NCBI GenBank assembly: GCA_015501585.1
Contig: JADNRY010000030.1
Location: 1-64,000 of the forward strand
Reading direction: 5' to 3'
DNA: 64,000 bases
Source of the DNA: Rhodocollybia butyracea
Taxonomy: Eukaryota > Basidiomycota > Agaricomycetes > Agaricales > Omphalotaceae
Each line of letters opens with the position of its first letter. The stretch's first letter is position 1. A program made the position numbers and the translations under genes. The notes below the pieces were generated by a model. It was not told where the DNA came from. It saw nothing but the letters and a program-made list of their open reading frames with translations, and did no database searches. This document shows, piece by piece, positions 25,949-38,260 of the stretch.

Positions 25949-27935
25949 CTAGCCTCGACTCCAAACACGCTTACCCTTGACCCAACTGGTCTGCACAACA
26001 CCCTCAGCATCAAACACGACAAGGTCTGCATCCGCCCCCGCGCGGAGAGTACCCTTCTTGTTCTCAATCCCAAGACATCTGAGGTGAATTGAGATAAACG
26101 AAAACCTACGCGTGATAACGAAACCACTCACTTTGCAGGATTATATGTAGCACACTTGATAGCTTCCGCAAGGGAGCATCCAGTGAATCGTGCAAAGTTT
26201 CGAACGCATTTATCCAAAGTAACAACGCTGAAAAATAGTTTAATAAATCGTACGACGTACAACAATTAAGACGGCCGCATACCTCCCAGCAAGGGTCTCA
26301 GTGCCTTCCAAGTAAAGCTTATCGCCTTCCTTGACGAAACGCTTCCCATCTCGCCATTCATGTACGCCATCACGAAGGTTGGGGTCCAAGATCTTCATCG
26401 CTACATGAGTCAGGTCAGTACGAACAACCTCGTCTCAAATGAGAGTCACATACCATCGGTGATTAAGATGCATCCTTCAGGATAGCTTGAATAAGCCAAC
26501 TAAAAAAGAGGTCAGCACCAGGCTACCACAGAAAATTCTATACCTCACCCTGACAGAATTGGGATGTGAATGAACCCCGTCTACTATCAACTCATAGAAA
26601 GGCCTCGTAAACCCTTGTGGGGCATCCAAATCGAAGCCGGCAATGTTTTGCGTCCTTGGAGCAACATTGCTGCGCGCTTTGAACACTGGCGTCTGTGGTG
26701 GTGTCTCCACATCGTCCAGCGCCTCTGAACCAACTGGAGTTTTCAACCCAGGAATATTGGCCTTACTGTTGGTTCTCAGTGGGGTGAGAGCGACAGGCGA
26801 CATGACTGGGCCGTGATAGAGAGCTTTACTCGTAATGGGAGAAAACGGGGAATATAGATGCGGAGAGGCACCTAGTAGCCCAATGATAGAAGGGTCGCGG
26901 TGGTGAAGTTGTGGCATGGCGTTGAAAAGATGAGTGATAAGACGAGCGCCATGCTGAACGGCTGTCGTAGCAATGTCGGAAGTGGCGATACTGAAGAAGC
27001 AAATCCTTAGATACTTTCTTTGGCTACGCAAAGAAAGCTCTTACCTGTGTCCGATGGAAAATACAATACCTCGCTTGTTTAGCTCCCCAATAGCACCCAT
27101 GACTCCTGTGACTTCCGGAGCGGCAGTGATGATTCTAACAGCAGCTTCCGAGCCAGCAGACATCAACCAATCCTCGAGTTCAGCAAGGTTTTCAGCTCCG
27201 TATAGTTCCTCGAACGATTTCATTCCTTCCGGTGCGGTGGCAAGGAACGAGGGAGCATGAGCTCCACGCTTCGCCATGTCGATGAAAGGTCCTTCCGCAT
27301 GCCAGCCAAGTGAAGTGGCGGAAGTTCCAGTACAGAAGGGACGAAGAAGCTGAAGGATCTTGGGATAGAAAGACCTTTCCTGGGTCTATAGCATAGAACT
27401 TGTGAACAACCGACCCAGATTGTTAAAAGTAAGCGTACGATAATAGTGGGCACAAAACTGGAGTCCCGGAGTTAAACCGGAGGTGACAGGTGCAAGTGGC
27501 AGATGAACTTACGAAGTTACACCAGTTTCGACGATCCTCTCCGCCATGTCTTTGAGATTGTTCGTATATGCTTCATCGTCTCCATCAAAAACTGAGAAAT
27601 CGAACCCGTAGGCTCCATTGATTTGGATATCAATAAGTCCTGGACTATGCGTGGAAATGATTACTATAGTTCCGAAGACTGGAGCTTCTCACCTCAGAAT
27701 GTTGCCACCAAGATCAATGATAGTGTCTGGCCTCTCCTTCCTCGTAAAGAAGGTTTTCTGACGTTTAACCATCTACATTAGTACACAGCCTACTTTGTAT
27801 CCAGTAAAATATTACCTGAGCATCCAAGATAACGCCTCTCCTTTGGTCGATCCAAAGGTCTGTCTCTACCAACGAGCCATCTTCCTGCGGCAGAAAGCAA
27901 TTTGTGAAGCAAACAAGGCCGTTTTTCGAAGACAT
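25949..27935 (-). CDS. N-acetylglucosamine-6-phosphate deacetylase
   Basis: Removes acetate from GlcNAc-6-P, giving glucosamine-6-P; needed to use chitin-derived sugar. Starts MSSKNGLVCFTNCFLPQEDG at 27935. Blocks in order: ETDLWIDQRRGVILDAQ, DTIIDLGGNILSPGLIDIQI, NGAYGFDFSVFDGD, VETGVTSF, then the metal-site block LGWHAEGPFIDMAKRGAHAP. These are followed by LMSAGSEAAVRIITAAPEVT, HGARLITHLFNAMPQLHHRD, YELIVDGVHSHPNSVR, CILITDAM, and the end RAGADADLVVFDAEGVVQTS. This fits the amidohydrolase-fold NagA family. A Pro/Ser/Thr-rich insert of about 85 residues (26605-26870) separates GLLGAS from RPFYEL. There are several introns, and one frame shift near 27340 within the LLRPFCTGTSATSLGWHAEG region. 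Confidence 0.85.
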
Positions 27936-30721
27936 CGGTGGTGGAGGTAACAGATCAAGGTCAGACTGTTGTTTTCAGATGCGCCATATGCAGCTTATGC
28001 TGCTCCGTGAGGGTGCTTGACAGCGGCCGTATGGACCTTGGTACAATCGTTTTGATCTTGAAAATGGTTCCATTCGTCAAAAACTGTGCACATTCGTGAC
28101 TTGCTCGCGACTGCAAGGATACAGAGAAGAGGAAGAGAAAACCTCTCGGATACGGCCCGATCGTCCAGACAAGCGCCAAAATCAACTTGCGCTTGACAGT
28201 CACGTAGTTTGTTTTTGAACACTGACGCGTCTCTCACTCTGCGACGCTTTGGACTGCCAATTCCACCAAACTATCATCCGAGGTTTTTCCATCTTGAATC
28301 TTTAGTAACTCGTAACCCCTCTCAATTCGTCGTCTTAAAATGGGGCTTTACTTATTCTTGCTCAAAGCCAAGCCGCAAACCATCTTCATACTACAACACC
28401 TCTTGTTGAAAACAGCTAAAGCTTCTCTCATCCCGAAATTTGCTCAATGATTGCAAATCTGGACTAGAGAAGTATTTGGTAAAAGGCAAAGCAAGTGCTT
28501 TGGCTCCTATCAAGCTCTATTGAGACCATTGCGTCGCTTGTGTCCTTTCACCTTGTCATGATATAGTTGGCGATGTTCAAAAGCCTTTTGACGATATACA
28601 GGTGAATGGCGTAATGCACTCCAGTATGTGCCAGTCTACTCCCAAGATCAACAACATCATCGCTTTTGAAGAACTTCATTCAGGACGCTGCTTGGCCGTA
28701 GTCACCACATTGCCAGTCCCCTATTTGGGTTTACTGTTTCCGTGGTCTCTTCTACTCCTCCGGCTGTTAGTTCAGTCTCTGGTTCAATCCCCGTTGTCTC
28801 TGATTCTGATCTCTATGGTAAAACTCTTTCGGGCTGGTCGCGCCTCCATCAGTCTCAGTCTGTAGTCGTCGGTACTGTTACTACGGTTTTTCATGATTCG
28901 GACATCTGTGATGAGGAAGACATTAACGAGACGTCATCCATGACCTTCTGTCGTTGGCGCTCCTCTGGCCATATGATATTGCCCATTCTCGTAGTAAATA
29001 CCTTCACTTCATGGGCCAAGGTGGTTCTCTAAGGTTAAGAACTATGCGAAGCGTGACCATTCTCCGAGACAGATGGGGCCACTTTGGGAGAAATGAGCTT
29101 GAATTTATCACAACACGGACGTTATCTCCTATGTATGAGAGGTATTGTCCTCTTCTTGGGTTTGGTCACCCTAACAGGTAGGTACAGGGCACGCAATAGC
29201 CTGATTATCCGCTTTTCCGCTCCTGCTAAATGATGAATTCACAGATATTCCTCCTTTTCCTCTGCTTTCCGTCATGGTTTGCCCTAGTCTACTAATGGGT
29301 AGCATGTTATCTCATCGTTATTTAACTTTTCAAAACACATCCTCCAGGCTCCTCCTCCTAATACCACGAGTACGTATTATCAAAGGAAAATTTTTTCCAA
29401 TGTGTTCCATCCAAGAGAAGCTACGGAGCTCGCAATTCTCGGTATTGTGACAGCCACAAACTAGCATACTAGATCCTTACTGGTGGAACTGCCGGTTCAA
29501 ATCTTCCAGGAACCAACGGAGAACGCTAACGTTCTGTCGAGTGAGCGCAAAATGTGTCCATCCATGCCAGACTATCTCGCTCATCTGACTTCAAATAAAT
29601 ATGACTATCGGCCCCGAGACCACAGAAAGAACCAAGACAAGAAGGACGCTTTTTCATACTCTCGTATTCATGCGTGCATATATTGAATATTCAGACTTGT
29701 CTAGTACTGACTCAGGGGACATGTCTGTCTGACTTACCCGCACCCGTCAAACTCGCGGCACGATGCCACCAAAAAGCCTTCAAAAAGCCTTCAATCGCTG
29801 ATATCAACCGTACAATATGACCTCCAATGACCGTCCATATCATTCCTTTTATCCCCGAGCTAATGAACATGAACCTGGTTGAATGTCAATTTTCAGCAGT
29901 TTGCAGTGTGACAATCATCGTGCGGAATGTCGTTATCACACCTCGAATGCAGCTAAATACGACCCAGTTAGATTTATGAACCTGTGGTTCGGTGGCACAG
30001 TGCACACCAGCTCATAGTGATAACTTTGGATGTTCTGCTCGGCTGGTGTTATTTGTGGAGAACCAGTTTAGCATGCTGCGATGAAGACCTATAGTGACCA
30101 CTTCCCGAGCTCTCCCGATCCCAAGTTTAGGATACTGCAACGAAGACCAGACAGTGGTATAGTGACCACTTCCCGAGTCCAAGTTTAGTTTTTAAATGAA
30201 GTGTATGGTCTTGAAATATCTCATTCTCCGTCGTTAGATACAAGCTGGATACGGGGAATCTGGTTCTGGAAGCCATGCTATAAATATAGGTTTGAACTAT
30301 TACGAGGTACATGAGGGTATAGGAGTGCTCTATTCTTATGAAGTTGTAATTTGTACGATACAATAGTTATCTAGAAGCAAACAGATTCTGCCTGGCCAAT
30401 TTGAGCTACTTTACTTTTCAGAATCGTTAATGATGAATTGTAAGATGATATGCTGTTGATACAGAGGGTAAGAGGAGAAGACGGGAGAGTCATAGCAATA
30501 AGATAACAAGAATCCCGGTCCCAAATGGATGGTAAACATCCAGTATGTAACGTAAAAGACGAAAGACCCAACGGCAGTCAAGATAAGAAGAACGGAATAT
30601 ACATCCACATATTGAACCATATCCTCTTCATGTATGTCGAGATTCGTTATCCGCATACATCGAAGTTTTTTGAAAGAGCCATGGAATAAATACTACGAAT
30701 AAAAATTTAGGAGCCTGCCCG
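27936..30721. other. Long intergenic region, fragments only
   Basis: Upstream of the deacetylase gene. On + around 28730-29180 there are open fragments (GKTLSGWSRLHQSQSVVVG, SVTILRDRWGHFGRNELEF) and near 29480-29690 another. They do not join into a gene I recognise and may be a decayed gene or an unannotated orphan. Minus-strand frames near 30371-30656 probably lie in the 3' region of the bZIP gene. Confidence 0.35.
30068..30188. repeat. Imperfect tandem duplication of about 60 bp
   Basis: The words cgatgaagacc / cgaagacc, agtgaccacttcccgag and ccaagtttag occur twice in the same order, at 30068-30125 and 30126-30188. Confidence 0.7.
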
Positions 30722-32466
30722 TTAGCAAAATTGCACCTCCCATTCACCACCCTCACTGCCCCCGCTGGCGGGCATACTTTTGAGAGCAATCCTCACACGA
30801 CGTCTGCTACCAGGCAAGCTATCACTTCCTGTCATCGACGGAGAATCAGAAGGACGACCAAAGTCAAAGTCCATGTCCCCGGAACTATAAGATGAACTAG
30901 AGGAGAACGGAGATAGTCCTCCGAAATCATTATGTGATGGGCCGCCAACCCCCAAGAAGGGGTCTCTATTCGAGCTCGAAGAAGAGTATGCCGTGAAACT
31001 TGATGAGACACCGCCATAAAGTGAAGACTCGGAGAATGATGTTGGTAACATTGGATTTTCCGAATCCGAATGCCCCCATAAATCGAGGCCGAGGGCACCG
31101 TGATCATCAGAGTTTGAAACAGCATTGACTGCGGTCGGTGATCCTGCCCGTGAAGACGTCGACGACGACGACGGGTGAATGCGCACACGGATTTTACCAT
31201 CTTCTTGGGGAACAGCGTCAAATGAAATATCCAATCCACCCAAGGCGCCGAGGGATCTAGAAACCTCTGGGTTGGAGAACTCGAGCTTCTGTGGAAGGGA
31301 AGGTATTCTGCCTTGTTCGTCCGTATCTAGATCCATTATCGAATGTCGGTTCCAGTCAAAATCAGGAGGAAGGATCGAGTTGAAGTCAAATGATGAAGAA
31401 GATGCCGGCAGGGAGCTAGCAAGCGAGAAGGTTGTCGGGAAAGGAGTCTGAGTGGGCATAGAGAGAAGTGTGGGTAAGGCGCATAAGAGTACCTGCTTGC
31501 CTACCATTAAGCTGTTACTTCGAAGAGAAAGTATGAAGCTGGACATACCATAAATCCGAGGCTGGCTGCTGACTTGTGTGGTGCTTGAGAACGTGAAGAT
31601 ATCGGGAAAGGGTGCTCCACAGCTTCTATCTTTACTGGGGAATCGCTAGCATTAGCTTTAGTTGCAAGCTCTTGACTGAGCTCGTATTCCCGTTGCCGTG
31701 CATCAGCCAGTTGCGCGCGAAGCATTTCTACTTCTGAAGCGAGATCACTTGTCGGCTGGTTTTTCGGCTCACCACCGTGAGCAAGAGCTAGTAATCTAGC
31801 GTTTTCTTGCTCCAATTCGGCAACACGTCTAGAGAAGAGGCGAATTAGTCTATGGAGTAAGAGTCTATACCTTTAATTGACGTACACTTCCATGGTCTCG
31901 AATTCTTCCCTTTTTCTCTGGCGACTGAGGAAAGCGGCTGCACGATTCTTGACTAATCTTGCTTCGCGCTTTGAAAGGCCAGATACGTCTGGGGGGATGA
32001 AGTCTTTTGTGCTGATTCGTTCGCCGACGGAACGTTTGCGAGCAGCGGGAGGGGTCGGACTAGCTGAGCGTTTGAGCACCGTAGTAGGTACGGTAGGAGT
32101 GGTAGAAGCCACTGAAGGCTTGATGGAAATTGTCGGACGATGCGAAGCCGACACTGGGCTTTCGAATGAAGGAGAAGATGGTGTGTGAGGCTGTTGAGTC
32201 TCTTGGATGTCGAAGAGTTTATGAGTAGAAATGCATAGAGCCTCGTTGGAGACTGTCCTCATTTTGAGGACTCTTTCTGGAGGAAGTGGAGAATCTGCAA
32301 TGGCAGAGCCCACCGAACTTGGCGGAGAAGGAGACATATAATAGTTGGATGTAAAAGATTCATTGGTTGGCGAATAAAGAGATTGCTGGTAGTACTCTGT
32401 TGGCGACAACAGAGGAGCGTCTGAAGCAATAATTTGGGACATTAGCAGCGAGGGTGGTTTCTCCAT
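30722..32466 (-). CDS. bZIP transcription factor with a hydrophobic segment
   Basis: Starts MEKPPSLLMSQIIASDAPLL at 32466. A Ser/Pro-rich N-terminal region precedes the basic region LSKREARLVKNRAAAFLSRQ followed by RKREEFE. An intron of about 60 nt then leads to the leucine zipper RVAELEQENARLLALAHGG and a second coil EVEMLRAQLADARQREYELS. After PHKSAASLGFM an intron of 56 nt (31492-31547) is removed, in frame, to give VLLCALPTLLSMPTQT. LGFMVLLCALPTLLSM is hydrophobic enough to be a short membrane segment. The C-terminal part is Ser-rich with an acidic core (DFDWNRHSIMDLDTDE) and ends GGSEGGEWEVQFC at 30722. The basic region is closest by eye to ATF6/CREB3-type bZIPs, but I cannot assign orthology. 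Nuclear DNA-binding factor; target genes unknown. Confidence 0.8.
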
Positions 32467-35123
32467 CGAAGTTGATGTGAAAGATTTTTATACCGCTTCA
32501 TCCGGGCTGCCCTGATTATGATTCGGCTCGGCCTAATCAATTGGTTATTAGCTGAACTGAACCGTTACGCGTTACTTCCAATCACGACCAATCATGAGTG
32601 AACCTTTACTTGTAACTTTTACTTGCATCTGGCTTTTACTTGCTTTTACTTTCCGAAGACTGTCCGAACCCCTGATAATTCTTTAACAACTTGTGGTCTA
32701 CAACCTTTCAAAATCCCTATACAACGATCCGATAGCCTGCTATCTCTGGCCAATCTTCGGAATCTCTCTTGTTTCTCTGCAAGATTTGGTTCCTGAAGTA
32801 CTTTTCAGTTTACCCCACATCACGAGGAAGGATCCTCGACGGACCGACTCGTCTATTTTTTCTTCCACTATTTTCAACAGTTGCTAATTTCTCCTTCCTC
32901 GGCGACTCTAGCCTTTCAAGGCTCCATTGCAATTGTAGGTTCATGCTTGTGGCTCCCGGGCTCCAGCATTCATTCTGAAGTCTTAGCGTTCTTAGCATCG
33001 GGTCAAGCCTCGACATCTCAATCTCGAATGCTAGCACGTGTATCGCACATACGCCTCTCTTCAGTCCTTATTTCCGAACACTCGGATAAATGTCGAGACT
33101 ACTGGTAATATGTTCATTGTTCTAGGTAACGCAATGATATCTCTCGAGGATTTTCGCACCCAAAGCCTGCCGTTCCCGCATATTTATCTCTCTAGAAAAA
33201 AACAATATTGGTCTGGCCTTGTGGGAGTGACAACTGTTGCGCGTGGGTATCGTTACACATGCGCCTACTCTACCAGGTTTTGGTGTGATATCACACCGTT
33301 CTTATGGTGTCGCGACCTGTGAACATCCCGGATGTGGTTGGGAAAAGCAAGGGTTAGCTTTTGCTCGGTGTTCCGCGTGAGATAAATTCTGGGGGCGTAA
33401 TTACCATCCTTTGGATCGCAGTCTCATACTTTCAAATGACTTTCACGTACATGCCTGCCTTGTTCTCGCCGCAACAAGATTGAGAGGCTGCGGGCGGCAG
33501 CGCGTCCACTATCAGTATATGCTGTCGAGGGACATGATTGTCCGCATCTCCACCATCGATCCAGTTCACCATTCAGCTTCTCCAGCTCCAGGAGTCTATT
33601 CAAGATTTTCAAAACATCATTTATTGCTTCGTAGGCTCTTTAACACCTCTTGCGAGTTAGATTACCTTACATCTACCCTTGATCAGTGCCCAACTCACCT
33701 ACCTCAACTTCATATCAGTCAAATATAGGTCAATCTCATGGGTCTTTCATGCCTTTGCTGGATTTCATTTGGGCCATCCGTCATCTATTTATCTGTAACC
33801 TTACAAAATATTATGTGTCTCGTAAGTTTTATCGTAGTAGTGCTCTAACGGTAACCCCTCGCCTATGCTGTCATCTATTCGAACTCTTGATAGCGATTCG
33901 ACTTATTTGGCGTAGCACTCGGCTGGTTGTGGACTAAAGTACCGTTGGGTCACAGTAAGTATACATCCACAACTCAGCTTTCTCGGAGCACCGGACGGTG
34001 CTCCCCATAACGAGCCGGACGGAGCTGTCGCTTCAAACCTCAAGCCGATATGCACTTTCTACGAGACTCATACTACAATGCAAGTTTAGTGCAGGTCTCA
34101 GGTCCCCGCAAAATGTAAATATGCATCGATTAGCCAAGAATACATGTTCCGAAGTGAATTATATATTACTACTAAATATTACTAGTGCATTATGCTGAAC
34201 CACCGGGTTATTCAAAAAAGTATTAATATAAGACAACTTGGAACAGGATTCAACTATCGCAAATGACTAGAATGCACCACTCCAAGTTTGTTGTCGAATC
34301 CCTTGATATCAACGGAAGTTGACTTGAGTCCCCAAGGTGATCAGCACTCGCCAGTCACCGCTCACTAGTCAGCGCTCAGAGGAATGTCAAGGTCCTGCGG
34401 AGGTCTTTACCCGCCGGTACGATGTATGCGCGCTTTGTCACCCAAAACCGAGTAATAGCAGCACTGGTATCAGTTTCAGCGGTTGGAGAACGAACCAGTT
34501 TGTTGCGCAGCCGGGGCACTGCTTGAATTTGTTTGATCATGTTTTGATGGAAGAGGACAGTGAGGAGCCTGATATGTTGACAAGTCGAGAAGGTCGTCGA
34601 GAAGGTAGAATAAGACGAGGAAGATTAGATGTCGACCTTGTAGAACAGTCCTTACCCCGTTAAATATAGTAACGAGAAAGTTTGAGGAGAGACGAATGGG
34701 AACAAGAGGAGGATCTGTTTTATCGGCAATATCTCCAGTCTAAGATTTGGAAGAGGAGTATATCATGTTTCATAATTTCATCGTACGTATTCGATGAGAT
34801 TCGTTTACAATCTGTTCGGTAGTTCGGGTATATTGATTTCAGTCTGATATAGAGTCTTTTGAAAATTATCGCGCATACATTGTTATGAAAAGTTGATTTC
34901 TTTCCGTTGACCGTCAACGGGTACTTCCCGACTTCATTGAAGCGAGTATTCAGATCTTCAGAGGTTGATAGATAGTTTAGAGTGTCGAAGTCGTCGGGAA
35001 CAGTTTTAGAAGGTAGTAGAGAGTAAAGACTCAGAGCCAGGACAATGATCACTTCGTGCGCCTAATTTCCACGCACGTTATTTTAATAAGCGCTCAGTTT
35101 TAACCTGTTACCTCAATCCTTGC
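32467..35123. other. Intergenic region between bZIP and GUP1 genes
   Basis: A divergent spacer of 2.7 kb. Many short frames on both strands (for example 33411-33728, 34337-34663, and 34720-35052 minus) have no recognised match or splice structure. The region near the ends should hold the two promoters. Confidence 0.35.
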
Positions 35124-37358
35124 ATGCATGACGAGATAGCTCTTTCGTCCACACCGGCCCCTGCAGTGCTGTACCATCCATTTCAGTCGGAAGAAAATGC
35201 CTCGAAATCTACAATCACCAACCTAACGGTAGAGATACCCTCAATTACACGGAACACATCCCTACCTAGCGAGAGCACTCGAAAGCAAAGTAGATGGGGA
35301 ACGTTAGAGTTCAAATTTTATTATGCTGTGGTGGCTATAGTGATACCCATCATGGTATGGATAACGGTTAATTTGAGCAATGGTAAGGCCTCAATTCTAA
35401 CTTCTCATCCGGCTAGAAGTTGATATGTCTAGCTTCACAGCTCAACTATTCAGAGTACCAATCCAGATTGTCTCAAGGATGGCTGTTTGGGAGGAGAGTA
35501 GTGAGTTTCAGCTATTTTCTAGACCTTCTGAATCCTAATATGTGTTACTTAGGATAACAGCGATATACAATATCGATCATTTAGGAACAACATACCCCTC
35601 CTCACTGCCGTTGCCATTGTTTCCCTCCTTTTAAAACATGCTTGGGTCAAACTACGTCGTTCAATATCTCAGTCACAAAGCAATATACACCTCATACCAT
35701 TCAATGTCGCGTTCTCTCTCGTGTTGTTGCTCGGATTGCATGGTTCCAGCACTCTGAAAATCCTTGCCATTCTAACCGTCAACTATCTGCTTGTAAAAAT
35801 ATCAAAACGTTCGAAGACCAGCCCGATGATAATCTGGATATTCAACATCGGAATATTGTTCTTAAACGACCGGTATCATGGATATCGATTCGGTGAAATG
35901 CATCCAGCATTGGCATACCTAGTAAATGAGCTATACAGGTCCCAATCTCCTTCTCAGATTGCTGATATCCTCTGGTAGGACCAACCCAAGTACGAAGGCT
36001 TCTATCCTAGGTGGCACATCAACTTCAATATCACCATGCTTCGTCTGGTGTCCTTTAGTATGGATTACTACTGGGCTTGCAAACAACGTGATTTAGTCGA
36101 GGTACAAGTCAATTCGATTGGTTGTTTTGTGTTTGATATCTTCAATCAGGTTTTGGAAGGTAGACAGTAACCTCCTTGAATGAAAAGCAACGCCAAACAA
36201 CCAGTCATCCCGAAGAAACATACTCTTTCATCAATTACTTAGCTTATGCCCTATATCCGCCCCTGTACATTGCAGGGCCTATAATCACGTTCAATGACTT
36301 CATGTGGCAGGTACGTTTGATTTTGTCCGCTGTAGAAGCGCCTAGTCATTAACATTGCACATGCATGTTAGTTTCGCCGTCCAACAGATATCACTCGGTC
36401 ATTTCTCCTGAGCTATCTCTTCCGTTTCGTAGGGTGCCTTTTAACAATGGAGTTCATTCTTCATTTCATGTATGTTGTCGCAATCAAAGACGCGAAGGCT
36501 TGGGTTGGCGACACTGCAGCGCAGATTGGGATGATAGGTTTCTGGAATCTCATGATAGTATGGTTGAAGGTAAGTTAAACCCTCCTCCTCCTTCGACAGG
36601 GTTCGAACACCCCAATTTTTCAAGCTCCTTCTCCCGTGGCGATTCTTCCGTCTATGGGCCCTTGCAGACGGAATTGACCCACCCGAGAACATGGTCAGAT
36701 GTATGGCCAACAATTACTCCACCTTCGGATTTTGGAGAAGCTGGCATCGGAGTTATAACTTGTGGCTTATCCGGTAAGACCGACGTTTTTGCAGATAATA
36801 AAGCGTTCTGAAAATAAAATAGATATATATATGTTCCTCTTGGTGGAATGAAGAATGTTTTTGTGAATAGCGTGCTTGTGTACACTTTTGTCGCGTTATG
36901 GCATGACCTCACTTTCAAGCTGCTCGCTTGGGGCTGGCTTGTCAGTATTTTCATCGTTCCTGAAATGCTTGCTCGTTATTTCCTACCTGTCTCCCGTGTA
37001 AGATTTTCCGTTATTTTTCCGCACGCTTTGAGATCACCTACTCTTTTTCCCAGTATTCTTCCGTACCGTGGTATCGACATATCTGCGCTTTTGGTGCCAT
37101 CTTCAACATACTTCTTATGATGGTGGCTAATCTGGTCGGCTTCGTGGTAGGCACGGATGGTATTCGCTTTTTCTTCGATCAATTGTTTAGGACAACTTCT
37201 GGTCTTCGGTTCCTGACTGGCGTCATTTTCTGCTTGTTTGTAGCCGCGCAAATCATGTTCGAATATAGGCAAGTATGCTCATCCGTCTTTTTGAACAATA
37301 ACCTGACAATTATATCAGAGAAGAAGAGCTGCGGAACGGTATATATCGTCGCTGTTAA
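35124..37358 (+). CDS. GUP1: GUP1-like MBOAT O-acyltransferase
   Basis: A membrane-bound O-acyltransferase; in yeast Gup1 remodels GPI-anchor lipids in the ER. Starts [20 protein letters not shown]. Then come [175 protein letters not shown] with [13 protein letters not shown] following, and [18 protein letters not shown], ending [12 protein letters not shown] with stop at 37356-37358. The MBOAT His candidates are in SWHRSYN and ALWHDL. About ten membrane segments. Introns are short and GT-AG. I saw no certain frameshift. Confidence 0.85.
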
Positions 37359-38252
37359 AGTAGAAGTGGTCACTTTGATAATGTACCAGAGTTGAAGGAC
37401 TCGTTGTGCAGAATTCTGCGGACTTCTGGGGTCACATCTGAGAACCGTTGTCACAAATATTCAAAAGACGCGGGACAAAGGCCCATATTTGGATGCGCAG
37501 TGGCGTTGTTTTACAATTCCATCTCTTGCTGTCATAGCAAGGCTATAATAGAACTCGATAGTTTGAAACTTCTACCTGAATCTGTAATTTCTCGCTCATC
37601 TCAGTTCTCTCAGGAGCCAATCACCTTGCTTGTCAAGGTCATTCCGACCGGTGAAATTATTTTTCCCACCCTTTTTTGCAAATAAAGAACAAACAAAGGT
37701 GATATGATTAGATTACGCGTCTATTGTCATCACTCTGCTTTGTCGTTAAGTTATAACTTTCCAATCATCCTCTATAGACTATATGAAGCTTAGAAAAATC
37801 CCATGTATTTGTGTTTCAAGCAAGGTGTTTGCCGCAGGATGCGGCGCTTCCCGAGTGTGGATACCGGGTCATATAACTGTGGATCTGTTTCCCTCACCAT
37901 CACCACTGATGATACCTTTTACTGAACCTCAGAAAAGTAATTCATAAACCTACTATACTAGTAAGGAATTCACGATAGGAGGGGGGGCATTAACACCAAA
38001 AAGAAACCATCAATCAACAGGTCATCACTTGCACAACCTTCGGTGGTCCAGCTATGCCATATCCAAGCAACTGAGCCCACTTGTTCATGATGGGCTTGAC
38101 GATATCGACTAATTTAAGCTCATAGGAGTTTCTGGAAGTCATCTGTAGCGGTGCAGCCCAGTGTATCACAAAAGTAGCAAGGGTATGTTTAAGGAGTGGT
38201 GATGTTCCCTTCGATAGGGTAACAAAAGTAGGAAAAGGCTTCAGGGATGAGT
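37359..38252. other. Intergenic region between GUP1 and the foldback element
   Basis: One small frame on + (37392-37685) is unsupported. Nothing else recognisable. The last 8 bases before the element (38253-38260) are the left target duplication. Confidence 0.4.
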
Positions 38253-38260
38253 CTGAGAAT
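38253..38260. repeat. Left 8 bp target site duplication
   Basis: The sequence ctgagaat directly precedes the foldback element and recurs directly after it at 40309-40316. Confidence 0.85.

Noticed and set aside
31492..31547. Possible HAC1/XBP1-type unconventional (IRE1) intron in the bZIP gene
   Set aside because: The intron has ordinary GT…AG ends (gtatgt…aagcag) and lacks the CNGCNG loop pattern expected at IRE1 cut sites.
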